From: Paracoccaceae bacterium
Lineage (GTDB): Bacteria > Pseudomonadota > Alphaproteobacteria > Rhodobacterales > Rhodobacteraceae
DNA: 21,408 bases
Reading direction: 5' to 3'
NCBI GenBank assembly: GCA_003447515.1
Contig: DLZA01000163.1
Coordinates: 1-21,408 of the forward strand
Below are positions 15,009 through 21,408 of this stretch, in pieces (position 1 is the first letter of the stretch; each line of letters starts with the position of its first letter). The translations under genes were made by a program, and so were the position numbers. The notes under the pieces were generated by a model. It was not told where the DNA came from, searched no databases, and was given only the letters and a program-made list of their open reading frames with translations.

Positions 15009-15548
15009 ATGACACCTGTTCAAGTACAAGGCATTCATCACATCACACTCAATGGCGCGGATCGTCAAACATCTGTAGATTTCTGGGAAGGGGTGCTTGG
15101 CATGCCTTTGATTTTTGAACAGCCAAATTTGGATGAGCCTTCGATCAATCATCTTTACTTTGACACGGGTGACGGTCGGACGTTAACCGTATTCACGGAG
15201 GAGAGCCGCAAGCTATCGGGCCAGAAGCTGACGCAGCAGCCAGGATCCTTGCACCATTTGGCGTTTTGGGTTGCGCAGGCAACTATTCGTTTGGCGGAAG
15301 AGCGGCTTAAGGGGCATAATTTTGGGTCCAGCGGCATCAAGGATCGTGGTTTTATGGACAGTTTGTATTTTCGGGACCCGCTTGGTCTCTTGGTGGAGCT
15401 GGCAAGCTACAAGTTTAATCCACCCCAAGGTAAAACCCACAGTGATGTGTTAAGCCTCGCTCACAAACTGCGGCTGGAGCGGGGCAGCCCAGCTATGGAA
15501 ACGGCTGATGTAGCAGATGCTATTGTGGAGTTGTCAAAACCCGTTTGA
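15009..15548 (+). CDS. VOC-superfamily metalloprotein (glyoxalase/extradiol dioxygenase fold)
   Basis: A vicinal-oxygen-chelate protein made of two paired beta-alpha-beta-beta-beta modules. Likely metal ligands are His10/His11 (GIHHITLNG), His82/His83 (SLHHLAFW) and Glu130 (LLVELAS); [14 protein letters not shown] is a typical VOC ending. It resembles proteins labelled ring-cleaving dioxygenases or glyoxalase-like, a family that also includes isomerases, lyases and resistance proteins, so no reaction can be assigned. About 45 residues beyond the fold form a helical tail. The start ATG has AGGAG at 14997-15001, 7 bases ahead; another AAGGAGG lies at 14981-14987. It lies 126 bp after the class V enzyme gene and is probably part of the same unit. 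The last 29 bp overlap the convergent glpK. Confidence 0.8.
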   Translation: MTPVQVQGIHHITLNGADRQTSVDFWEGVLGMPLIFEQPNLDEPSINHLYFDTGDGRTLTVFTEESRKLSGQKLTQQPGSLHHLAFWVAQATIRLAEERLKGHNFGSSGIKDRGFMDSLYFRDPLGLLVELASYKFNPPQGKTHSDVLSLAHKLRLERGSPAMETADVADAIVELSKPV

Positions 15549-16989
15549 TCGCATCTTTCCAGCCTGCATATTTGTCATTACGTATGGAAGTGTCCATTTG
15601 TGGTTTAAAGCGAGTTGCCCCGGACCAAAGTTCAGCGAATTCCATCTGTGATGGATAGAGCCCGGCCTTCATCCCAGCTAGCCATGCTGCGCCAAGGGCA
15701 GTAGTTTCAAGTACACTTGGGCGGTCCACAGAGGCACCAAGAATGTTGGCGAGGAATTGCATGGTCCAATCGCTTGCTGCCATCCCACCATCTACACGCA
15801 GTACGCTTTCATTGCCTTGTGGAGCTCCATCTGCCTGCATTGCCTCTATTAAATCACGTGTTTGATAGCCAACAGATTCAAGTGCTGCTTTTGCGAATTC
15901 ATTTGGACCTGAATTCCGGGTTAAACCAAAAATCGCGCCGCGACATTCAGAGTCCCAATATGGTGCACCAAGGCCTGTGAAAGCTGGCACCATATAGAGG
16001 GTTTGTTCTGGATCAGCTAATTCCGCCATCGCTTGACTGGCTGGGGCGTCAGCCAAGATTTGCAAGCCATCGCGCAGCCATTGTACGACAGCGCCAGCCA
16101 CAAAAATGGATCCTTCGAGCGCATAGGTAGGCTTACCATTTAATTGATATGCAATCGTGCCAAGCAAACGATTCTTAGAAGTAACAAGCTTTTCGCCTGT
16201 GTTCAGTAGTGCGAAGCAGCCCGTGCCATAAGTTGATTTCATCATTCCAGGCTTGAAGCAGGCTTGGCCTATGGTTGCTGCCTGTTGATCACCCGCTACG
16301 CCAAGAATAGGAATGTTGCCACCAAAGAGTGTTGTGCTCCCAAAATCATCAGCGCAATCGCGAACTTCTGGCAGCATGTGCATAGGAATGTCTAAACGGT
16401 CACAAATAGTTTTATCCCAAATGCCTTCGCGGATGTTATAAAGCATCGTGCGAGATGCGTTTGTCGCATCGGTTGCATGAATTCGGCCCTCTGTGAGATG
16501 CCAGATAAGGAAACTATCCACTGTGCCAAATAAAAGATCTGCCGGACTGCCGGCAGTTTGCAGAATGTGTCTAAGCTTGGTTCCTGAAAAATATGGATCG
16601 GCAAGGAGACCAGTGCGATGTGTGATTATGGACTCGAAGCCTTCCACTTTTAACTCGGCACAAAATGGTGATGTGCGGCGGTCCTGCCAAACAATTGCGT
16701 TGCAAACGGCTTTACCGGTAGTTTTGTCCCATACAAGTGTAGTTTCACGTTGGTTTGTAATGCCGATGGCTGCGATATCTGTGGAAGTAATTCCGTGGTT
16801 TGCAATCACATCTCTGCAGGTTGTTAGCGTTGTGTTCAGTATGTCTGTGGGGACGTGTTCGACCCAGCCGGATTTTGGAAAATGCTGCTGAAATTCCATT
16901 TGCTTCGTCGCTACGGGCTGCATTTCAGCGTCAAACAAAATTGCACGGGTGGAGGTTGTTCCTTGGTCGATGGCCAGAACGTATTTCAT
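15520..16989 (-). CDS. glpK: Glycerol kinase
   Basis: Phosphorylates glycerol to sn-glycerol 3-phosphate with ATP in the cytoplasm. FGGY-kinase motifs are all visible: the N-terminal phosphate-binding DQGTTSTRA (residues 8-16), GWVEH with GITNQRETT and WQDRRT (glycerol site), [30 protein letters not shown] and the C-terminal [10 protein letters not shown]. At 489 residues it is slightly shorter than the E. coli enzyme. The ATG is preceded on its strand by AGGGAAG. It stands alone: no glpF, glpD or glpR adjoins it. It diverges from the DoeA-like gene and converges on, and overlaps by 29 bp, the VOC gene. Sulfonated glycerol analogues such as DHPS are handled upstream, but nothing in the sequence suggests altered specificity. 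Confidence 0.95.
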   Translation of the reverse strand: MKYVLAIDQGTTSTRAILFDAEMQPVATKQMEFQQHFPKSGWVEHVPTDILNTTLTTCRDVIANHGITSTDIAAIGITNQRETTLVWDKTTGKAVCNAIVWQDRRTSPFCAELKVEGFESIITHRTGLLADPYFSGTKLRHILQTAGSPADLLFGTVDSFLIWHLTEGRIHATDATNASRTMLYNIREGIWDKTICDRLDIPMHMLPEVRDCADDFGSTTLFGGNIPILGVAGDQQAATIGQACFKPGMMKSTYGTGCFALLNTGEKLVTSKNRLLGTIAYQLNGKPTYALEGSIFVAGAVVQWLRDGLQILADAPASQAMAELADPEQTLYMVPAFTGLGAPYWDSECRGAIFGLTRNSGPNEFAKAALESVGYQTRDLIEAMQADGAPQGNESVLRVDGGMAASDWTMQFLANILGASVDRPSVLETTALGAAWLAGMKAGLYPSQMEFAELWSGATRFKPQMDTSIRNDKYAGWKDAIKRVLTTPQ

Positions 16990-17101
16990 CTTTGCTTCCC
17001 TAAGTTTAGTTATTTTCTAGCACAGCTGCTCTGCTGCGAACAATTCCGTTTTGTTGTACGTGCGAATCCGCTTACCATTTCCTGATAAAGGGGAGACCGC
17101 C
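16990..17101. promoter_or_regulatory. Divergent glpK / doeA-like promoter region
   Basis: These 112 bp must carry promoters in both directions. For glpK (minus strand) a -35-like TTGTTC (17038-17043) and -10-like TAGAAA (17014-17019) are 18 bp apart; this is a weak fit. On the + strand only the ribosome-binding site AAAGGGGAG (17087-17095) is clear. I see no strong palindrome. Confidence 0.35.
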
Positions 17102-18295
17102 ATGCCAGATATAGAGCTAAATTTTAGCCGCCGGGAATATGCCTTACGATTGGCAAAAGTGCGTACCAAAATGGATGCGGCGGGGATAGAGGTTTTGTTC
17201 ACATGTGATCCCTCAAACATGGCGTGGTTGACTGGTTATGATGGGTGGTCGTTTTATGTACATCAGGGCGTGATTATTGGGCCAACGGGCGATCCGGTCT
17301 TTTGGGGGCGGGCTATGGATGCTGTGGGGGCGACGAAGACTTGTTACATGGATCTGTCCAATATCATTGGGTATTCCGATGATTATGTCATGTCTACAAA
17401 ACGCCATGCAATGGAGCATTTAGCAGAAGTTTTGCGGGATCGGGACTGGGCTGATTTGTGTCTAGGTGTAGAGATGGAAAACTACTATTATACCGCTAGA
17501 GCCCACGCAGTTTTAAGTACAGAATTGAGTGTGCAGCCTGCTGATGTGACTTTGATGATTAACTGGTGTCGCTCGGTAAAATCAGATCAAGAACTGATTT
17601 ACATGAACCGTGCTGCGCGAATTGTGGAGCGGATGCATGAACGGATTTATGAAGTGTTTGAGCCTGGCAAACGTAAGAATGAAGTTGCAGCAGAGATTTG
17701 GCATACGGCTATTTGGGGTGCTGAAGAAGATGGCATTCAGTTTGGTGGGGATTATCCTGCGCTGATGCCGTTATTGCCAACAGGGAATGAGGCTGCAGCG
17801 GCGCATTTGACGTGGAATGATAAGCCTGTACCTTATAATTCAGGCACGTTTTTTGAAGTTGCTGGAGTGCATCGCCGGTATCATGTGCCGCTGTGTAGAA
17901 CGATTTGGCTAGGTGAACCGCCTAGTGATATTCAGCGGGCGGAAGAAGTGGTTCTGGAGGGGATTGATGCTGGAATTGATGCTGCGCGGGTTGGCAACAC
18001 GGCTGGTGATGTGGCACGAGCATTTAACAGTGTATTGGGAAAGCATGGCGTAGAGCGGCAAGGACGTTGTGGCTATCCGATCGGTATGAGTTATCCGCCG
18101 GACTGGGGAGAGCGGACGTTTTCGATAAGACCGTCAGATAAGACGTTATTTGAAGAGAACATGACATTTCATTTCATGCCTGCTCTATGGATGCCCAATT
18201 GGGGTTTGGAGATTACCGAAACTTTACGTATCCGTGAGGGTGGAGCCGCAGAACCATTCGCGAATGTTGAACGAAAATTATTTGTGAAGAACTGA
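17102..18295 (+). CDS. doeA: Ectoine hydrolase-like M24 protein (DoeA/EutD family)
   Basis: A creatinase/prolidase-fold (M24) hydrolase. The closest match I recognise is DoeA/EutD, which opens the ectoine ring to N-acetyl-2,4-diaminobutyrate in the cytoplasm. Shared blocks include DPSNMAWLTGYDGWSFYVHQ (36-55), FGGDYPALMPLLPTG, SGTFFEVAGVHRRYH (247-261), GYPIGMSYPPDWGERT (324-339) and FHFMPALWMPNWGLEITE. The usual M24 metal-binding aspartates of aminopeptidase P are not kept in the FFEVAG block, so a creatinase-like, metal-independent mechanism is likely; Glu252 lies where a catalytic Glu is proposed in EutD. ATG 17102 follows AAAGGGGAG and gives 397 residues, the DoeA length; an upstream in-frame start at 17051 precedes that site and is rejected. 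No ectoine transporter or doeC/doeD is in the window, so the substrate could be a relative of ectoine. Confidence 0.78.
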   Translation: MPDIELNFSRREYALRLAKVRTKMDAAGIEVLFTCDPSNMAWLTGYDGWSFYVHQGVIIGPTGDPVFWGRAMDAVGATKTCYMDLSNIIGYSDDYVMSTKRHAMEHLAEVLRDRDWADLCLGVEMENYYYTARAHAVLSTELSVQPADVTLMINWCRSVKSDQELIYMNRAARIVERMHERIYEVFEPGKRKNEVAAEIWHTAIWGAEEDGIQFGGDYPALMPLLPTGNEAAAAHLTWNDKPVPYNSGTFFEVAGVHRRYHVPLCRTIWLGEPPSDIQRAEEVVLEGIDAGIDAARVGNTAGDVARAFNSVLGKHGVERQGRCGYPIGMSYPPDWGERTFSIRPSDKTLFEENMTFHFMPALWMPNWGLEITETLRIREGGAAEPFANVERKLFVKN

Positions 18296-19452
18296 TGGAT
18301 AGACTGACAAGAACGATCGAGATATTGGAAACGTTGATCGCGTTTCCAACAATTTCAACAGATAGTAATCAGGCCTGTGTGGAATGGATTTTGAATTATC
18401 TCGAACCGCTTGGGGCAAAATGTCTTGTGACAAGCGATACACCTGGTAAGGCGAATATTTTTGCCACCATTGGGCCTGATGTCGAGGGTGGATTAATTTT
18501 GTCTGGGCATTTGGATGTGGTGCCTGTGGCGGGTCAAAAGTGGTCAAGTAAGCCATTTGTTTTGCGTGAAGAAGCGGGTTTTCTGTATGGGCGTGGGACG
18601 TGCGACATGAAGGGGTTTATAGCAGCTTGCTTAACGCTTGCACCCGAATTTGCGGCTGCTGATCTTGCACGGCCTGTCCACTTTGCGTTTACCTATGATG
18701 AGGAAACAGGCTGCGCAGGTGCGCGTGTTTTGGTGGACGAAATGGTGAAGGCAGGATGGCGGCCAAGCGCAGCGATTATTGGTGAGCCATCTTCTATGCG
18801 GATCATCGAAGGGCACAAGGGTTGTTGTGAATACACAGTAGAGTTTACGGGCGTGGAAGGACATTCGTCGCTGCCTGATCTAGGTGTGAATGCGCTTGAA
18901 TATGCGTCGAAGTATGTATCAGAGTTGATGCGATTGCGGCATGAGTTGCCGGCTCGCGCACCAGTAGGATCGCGGTTTGATCCGTACTATTCAACTGTGC
19001 AGGTGTGCATGTTAAATTCAGGCATCGCTCATAATGTGATCCCTAATAAAGCTTCGGTGGGTTGGGAAATGCGACCTGTGCAGAAATCTGATTTGGACTA
19101 TGTGCGCAGTGAGATTGCAAAGTTTGCTGCTAATGTTTTATTACCAGAGATGCAGGCTAAGTCGCCCGAGGCAGGGATAGAGGAGACCTTTTCTAGTGAA
19201 GTGGTAGGGTTGGAACCTGAGTCGGAGAGCATTGCAGCGGCTCTTGTGCGGCATTTGACAGGTGGGAACGAAATGGATGTAGTATCGTTTGGCACAGAAG
19301 CTGGATTATTTCAGATGGCTGGCGTTAGCGCTGTGATTTGTGGACCAGGGTCCATTGAACAAGCCCACAAGCCTGATGAATTTGTTAGTCGGGAACAGTT
19401 GAGTGCATGTCTTGATATGCTTTCCCGTGTCGCTGGTTCGTTGTCAAAATAA
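18295..19452 (+). CDS. M20-family deacylase, ArgE/acetylornithine deacetylase-like
   Basis: A zinc-dependent amidohydrolase that removes an N-acyl group from an amino acid. All M20 landmarks are present: His72 and Asp74 (SGHLDVVP), bridging Asp104 (GRGTCDMKG), catalytic Glu136 and Glu137 (YDEETGC), Glu164 (GEPSS) and His358 (EQAHKPDEF), with a dimerisation domain containing GVEGHSS. GRGTCDMKG and EGHKGCCE are ArgE-like. At 385 residues it is the ArgE length. Its ATG overlaps the stop of the DoeA-like gene (TGATG), so the two are translated together and probably act in sequence. ArgE removes acetate from N-acetylornithine, one methylene longer than the N-acetyl-diaminobutyrate expected from DoeA, so the pair makes chemical sense. 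Known DoeB/EutE is of the AstE/AspA family, so this would be a non-homologous replacement. Confidence 0.85.
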   Translation: MDRLTRTIEILETLIAFPTISTDSNQACVEWILNYLEPLGAKCLVTSDTPGKANIFATIGPDVEGGLILSGHLDVVPVAGQKWSSKPFVLREEAGFLYGRGTCDMKGFIAACLTLAPEFAAADLARPVHFAFTYDEETGCAGARVLVDEMVKAGWRPSAAIIGEPSSMRIIEGHKGCCEYTVEFTGVEGHSSLPDLGVNALEYASKYVSELMRLRHELPARAPVGSRFDPYYSTVQVCMLNSGIAHNVIPNKASVGWEMRPVQKSDLDYVRSEIAKFAANVLLPEMQAKSPEAGIEETFSSEVVGLEPESESIAAALVRHLTGGNEMDVVSFGTEAGLFQMAGVSAVICGPGSIEQAHKPDEFVSREQLSACLDMLSRVAGSLSK

Positions 19453-19515
19453 GGCGCTATGCACCAATTTTATGATTACTTCGCTCGATATGCCTATTTC
19501 AGCCAGAAGAATAGA

Positions 19516-21249
19516 TTAGCCGCCGATTGCTATACCTTCACGTCTTGGATCTGCGCCGCCAGTCAGTGAATTGCCGATCGCAATGCCATGTAGGCCTGAG
19601 TTGATTTCTTTCACTTCGGTTTCAAAGCCGATTTGCTCCAATGCAGATTTTAACGGTTCTGTTTGACCTCTGTCTTCTAGTTCGTATTTGCCCCACCGAT
19701 TGACGCGGCGGGGCATGTCTATGGCGGCTTGGATGTCCATGCCCCAATCTAGGTGTGCGATGATAGTCTGGGCAGTGAAACCAATAATACGGCTACCACC
19801 CGGCGAGCCAATGACAAGTACGGGTTTGCCGTCTTTGAGTACAATTGTGGGAGACATGGAAGAACGTGGGCGTTTACCGGGGGCGATGGCGTTAGCGATG
19901 AGTTTGCCGTCGCGATTAGTGCGGAACGAGAAATCTGTGAGCTCGTTATTTAGAATAAACCCCCCTGACATGAGGCGTGATCCGAAGCGATTTTCAATCG
20001 TTGTGGTCATGGATAGTGCGTTTCCATAGCTGTCTACTATGGAGAAGTGGGAGGTTGAGGGGAATTCGATGCTTTCGTCGTTTGCCCAGTTAAGTGAATG
20101 GTCAAAGCTCGGGTCACCTGCCTTAGGTTTTTCTAAAGCGCGATCAGATTTCAGCAGCTTTGTGCGGCTGGTTAGGTAGGTTGGATCTATGAGGCCCCTA
20201 GTCGGGACGGGAACAAAATCACTGTCGGCAATGTAGCGATTGCGATCTGCAAAAGCGAGGCGAGACGCATCGCCGATAATGCGCCATGTTTCAACATTGT
20301 CTGGGCCGAGGGCTGCGATATCGAAAGGTTCTATGAGTTTAAGTATTTGACCAACGGTCAACGCGCCTGATGATGGTGGCCCCATGCCGCATACTTCGTA
20401 GCTGCGGTAGTTAATGCAAATAGGATCGCGCTCTTTTATTTTGTAGATGGCGAGATCTGCGAGTGAAAGCACGCCTGGGTTTCCTTTTGCGTTTTGTACT
20501 GTGGCTACAATGTTTTTTGCCGTTTCACCTATGTAAAACCCATCAGCGCCTTTTTGTTGTAGAACAGTCAGTGTCTCAGCGTAGGGCATATTTTTGATTG
20601 TATCACCTGCTTTTAGACTGACCCCATTTGGGAAAAAATAGGCGGCAGTAGCTGGGAATCGTTGCAGGCGATCTGGATCTGCTGCGATGCTGTCTGCCAT
20701 GCGGGGTGATACGATAAAGCCTTTAGAGGCAAGTTTTTTTGCGGGGGCGAGTAGGCTGGCCCAGTCTTGAATGCCCCAGCGCTTGTGTGCCTGTGCCATC
20801 AACATTGGTGTGCCAGGTGTGCCGACTGACAGTCCGCCCACGACGGCGTCAAAGAACTTGAGAGGTTCGCCATTCATGTTTTGAAATAGGTTTGGTGTTG
20901 CTGCGAGTGGGGCTGTTTCGCGGCCATCAAGTGTTATAACTTTGCCCTTTGCGGTGTCAAACCAGACTAAAAATGCGCCACCACCAAGGCCAGAAGATTG
21001 GGGTTCTACAAGGCCAAGTATGGCTTGAACGGCGACCATTGCGTCGGCTGCCGTGCCGCCTTTGCGCAGAATACTGGCGCCAGCTTGTGCAGCCAACGGG
21101 TTTGCGACGCTGATCATCCAATTTTCAGCGGAGGCTGGTTTTCCCGCGTTGCGCAAATTTAACGCCGACTCCGATGAAAGTGATTGCGCAAAAACGGAAT
21201 TGGCAGAAATTATTATAGTAAAAATTGTGCAAAAAATAGAGAGACGCAT
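19516..21249 (-). CDS. ggt: Gamma-glutamyltransferase (secreted, self-cleaving)
   Basis: A periplasmic Ntn-hydrolase that removes or transfers the gamma-glutamyl group of glutathione and related compounds. A signal peptide of 21 residues ends at VFA. The precursor should cleave itself before Thr399 in PSTSHFSIVD, which aligns with TTHYSVVD of the E. coli enzyme, giving a large subunit of about 375 residues after signal removal and a small one of about 179. Other motifs are GLGGGAFLVW, GGFILNNELTDFS and IGSPGGSRIIGF (oxyanion region). At 577 residues it is a usual size. AAAGG precedes the ATG by 7 bases. It converges on the M20 gene with 63 bp between stops and lies just downstream of a tRNA-Glu on the same strand. 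It probably recovers amino acids from extracellular glutathione. Confidence 0.93.
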   Translation of the reverse strand: MRLSIFCTIFTIIISANSVFAQSLSSESALNLRNAGKPASAENWMISVANPLAAQAGASILRKGGTAADAMVAVQAILGLVEPQSSGLGGGAFLVWFDTAKGKVITLDGRETAPLAATPNLFQNMNGEPLKFFDAVVGGLSVGTPGTPMLMAQAHKRWGIQDWASLLAPAKKLASKGFIVSPRMADSIAADPDRLQRFPATAAYFFPNGVSLKAGDTIKNMPYAETLTVLQQKGADGFYIGETAKNIVATVQNAKGNPGVLSLADLAIYKIKERDPICINYRSYEVCGMGPPSSGALTVGQILKLIEPFDIAALGPDNVETWRIIGDASRLAFADRNRYIADSDFVPVPTRGLIDPTYLTSRTKLLKSDRALEKPKAGDPSFDHSLNWANDESIEFPSTSHFSIVDSYGNALSMTTTIENRFGSRLMSGGFILNNELTDFSFRTNRDGKLIANAIAPGKRPRSSMSPTIVLKDGKPVLVIGSPGGSRIIGFTAQTIIAHLDWGMDIQAAIDMPRRVNRWGKYELEDRGQTEPLKSALEQIGFETEVKEINSGLHGIAIGNSLTGGADPRREGIAIGG

Positions 21250-21339
21250 GAAAGTACCTTTCGTTCGGTATGAGAAGATAGGGATCAGGTCAATTGACGC
21301 AAGGCTAAGAATTTTTATGAGTTTAAGCGTTTTGTCAGA

Positions 21340-21408
21340 TGGCAGTCCCTAGGGGAATCGAACCCCTCTTTCCAGGTTGAAAACCTGGCGTCCTAACCGA
21401 TAGACGAA
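21340..21408 (-). tRNA. tRNA-Glu (anticodon TTC), 5' end cut by the window
   Basis: Read on the minus strand, a D-arm (TTCGTCTATCGGTTAGGAC), an anticodon stem CCAGG/CCTGG with loop TTTTCAA (anticodon TTC), a T-arm AGGGG-TTCGATT-CCCCT and a 3' end AGGGACTG plus an encoded CCA are all visible. The first six or so bases of the acceptor stem lie beyond the right edge. The match to alphaproteobacterial tRNA-Glu is very good. No integrase or repeat of the tRNA end lies beside it in the window. Confidence 0.95.

Noticed and set aside
17051..17101. Earlier start for the DoeA-like gene (adds 17 residues)
   Set aside because: The added residues precede the strong AAAGGGGAG site and are not present in the family; ATG 17102 gives the usual length.
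17102..18295. Annotation as Xaa-Pro aminopeptidase
   Set aside because: The fold is right, but the metal-binding aspartates of aminopeptidase P are not kept, and long shared blocks point to DoeA/EutD.
21340..21408. tRNA-Glu as an integration site for a mobile element
   Set aside because: No integrase, repeated tRNA end or phage-like gene is visible beside it; the flanking ggt is an ordinary chromosomal gene.
1..21408. CRISPR array, transposon or prophage
   Set aside because: No regularly spaced repeats, transposase, terminal inverted repeats with target duplications, or phage genes were seen on either strand.

Overview
The window looks like a chromosomal segment of a marine alphaproteobacterium of the Rhodobacterales (Roseobacter group), of moderate G+C by eye. 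The evidence is the gene content: a Roseobacter-type HpsN dehydrogenase for 2,3-dihydroxypropane-1-sulfonate (DHPS), a fused TRAP-transporter permease, a DoeA/EutD-type ectoine hydrolase homologue and an alphaproteobacterial tRNA-Glu(TTC). The genus cannot be set from the sequence alone. I see no insertion sequence, phage gene or CRISPR array; this is an ordinary chromosome rich in catabolic accessory genes.

Layout. (1) 1-3460: housekeeping genes on the + strand: the C-terminal part of a biotin-dependent acyl-CoA carboxylase carboxyltransferase (cut by the window edge), nadD (NAD synthesis) and dacB (PBP4-type peptidoglycan hydrolase). (2) 3461-4076: a 616-bp AT-rich gap with no convincing gene, ending in a potentially structured leader. 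(3) 4077-6487: hpsN and a zinc alcohol dehydrogenase, which fit the upper part of DHPS catabolism. (4) 6484-7245 (minus): an IclR-family regulator with a GTG start, diverging from a GMC oxidoreductase; a 43-bp interrupted palindrome between them is the obvious operator. (5) 7342-15548: GMC oxidoreductase, TerC/YjbE-like membrane protein (4-bp overlap), TRAP binding protein, fused and enlarged DctQM permease, a class V PLP enzyme and a VOC-family metalloprotein, all on +. (6) 15520-16989 (minus): glycerol kinase, with its 3' end overlapping the VOC gene. (7) 17102-19452: a DoeA-like hydrolase coupled by a TGATG overlap to an ArgE-like M20 deacylase. (8) 19516-21249 (minus): a secreted gamma-glutamyltransferase, then a minus-strand tRNA-Glu cut by the right edge.

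How it may work together. Regions 3-5 read as a sulfonate/polyol uptake and oxidation locus: a TRAP system imports a small organic anion, HpsN and the Zn-dehydrogenase oxidise DHPS towards sulfolactate, and IclR controls at least the GMC side. No C-S bond-cleaving enzyme (SuyAB, CuyA, Xsc) lies in the window, so the lower pathway must be elsewhere. The functions of the GMC, class V and VOC enzymes are unknown and may define a second substrate. Region 7 suggests a two-step ring-opening plus deacetylation unit resembling ectoine breakdown, but with an ArgE-like enzyme where known clusters use an AstE/AspA-like one.

The most interesting non-coding signals are the IclR-GMC palindrome, the stacked alternative hairpins between dctP and dctQM, and the inverted repeat that overlaps the start codon of the class V enzyme gene.
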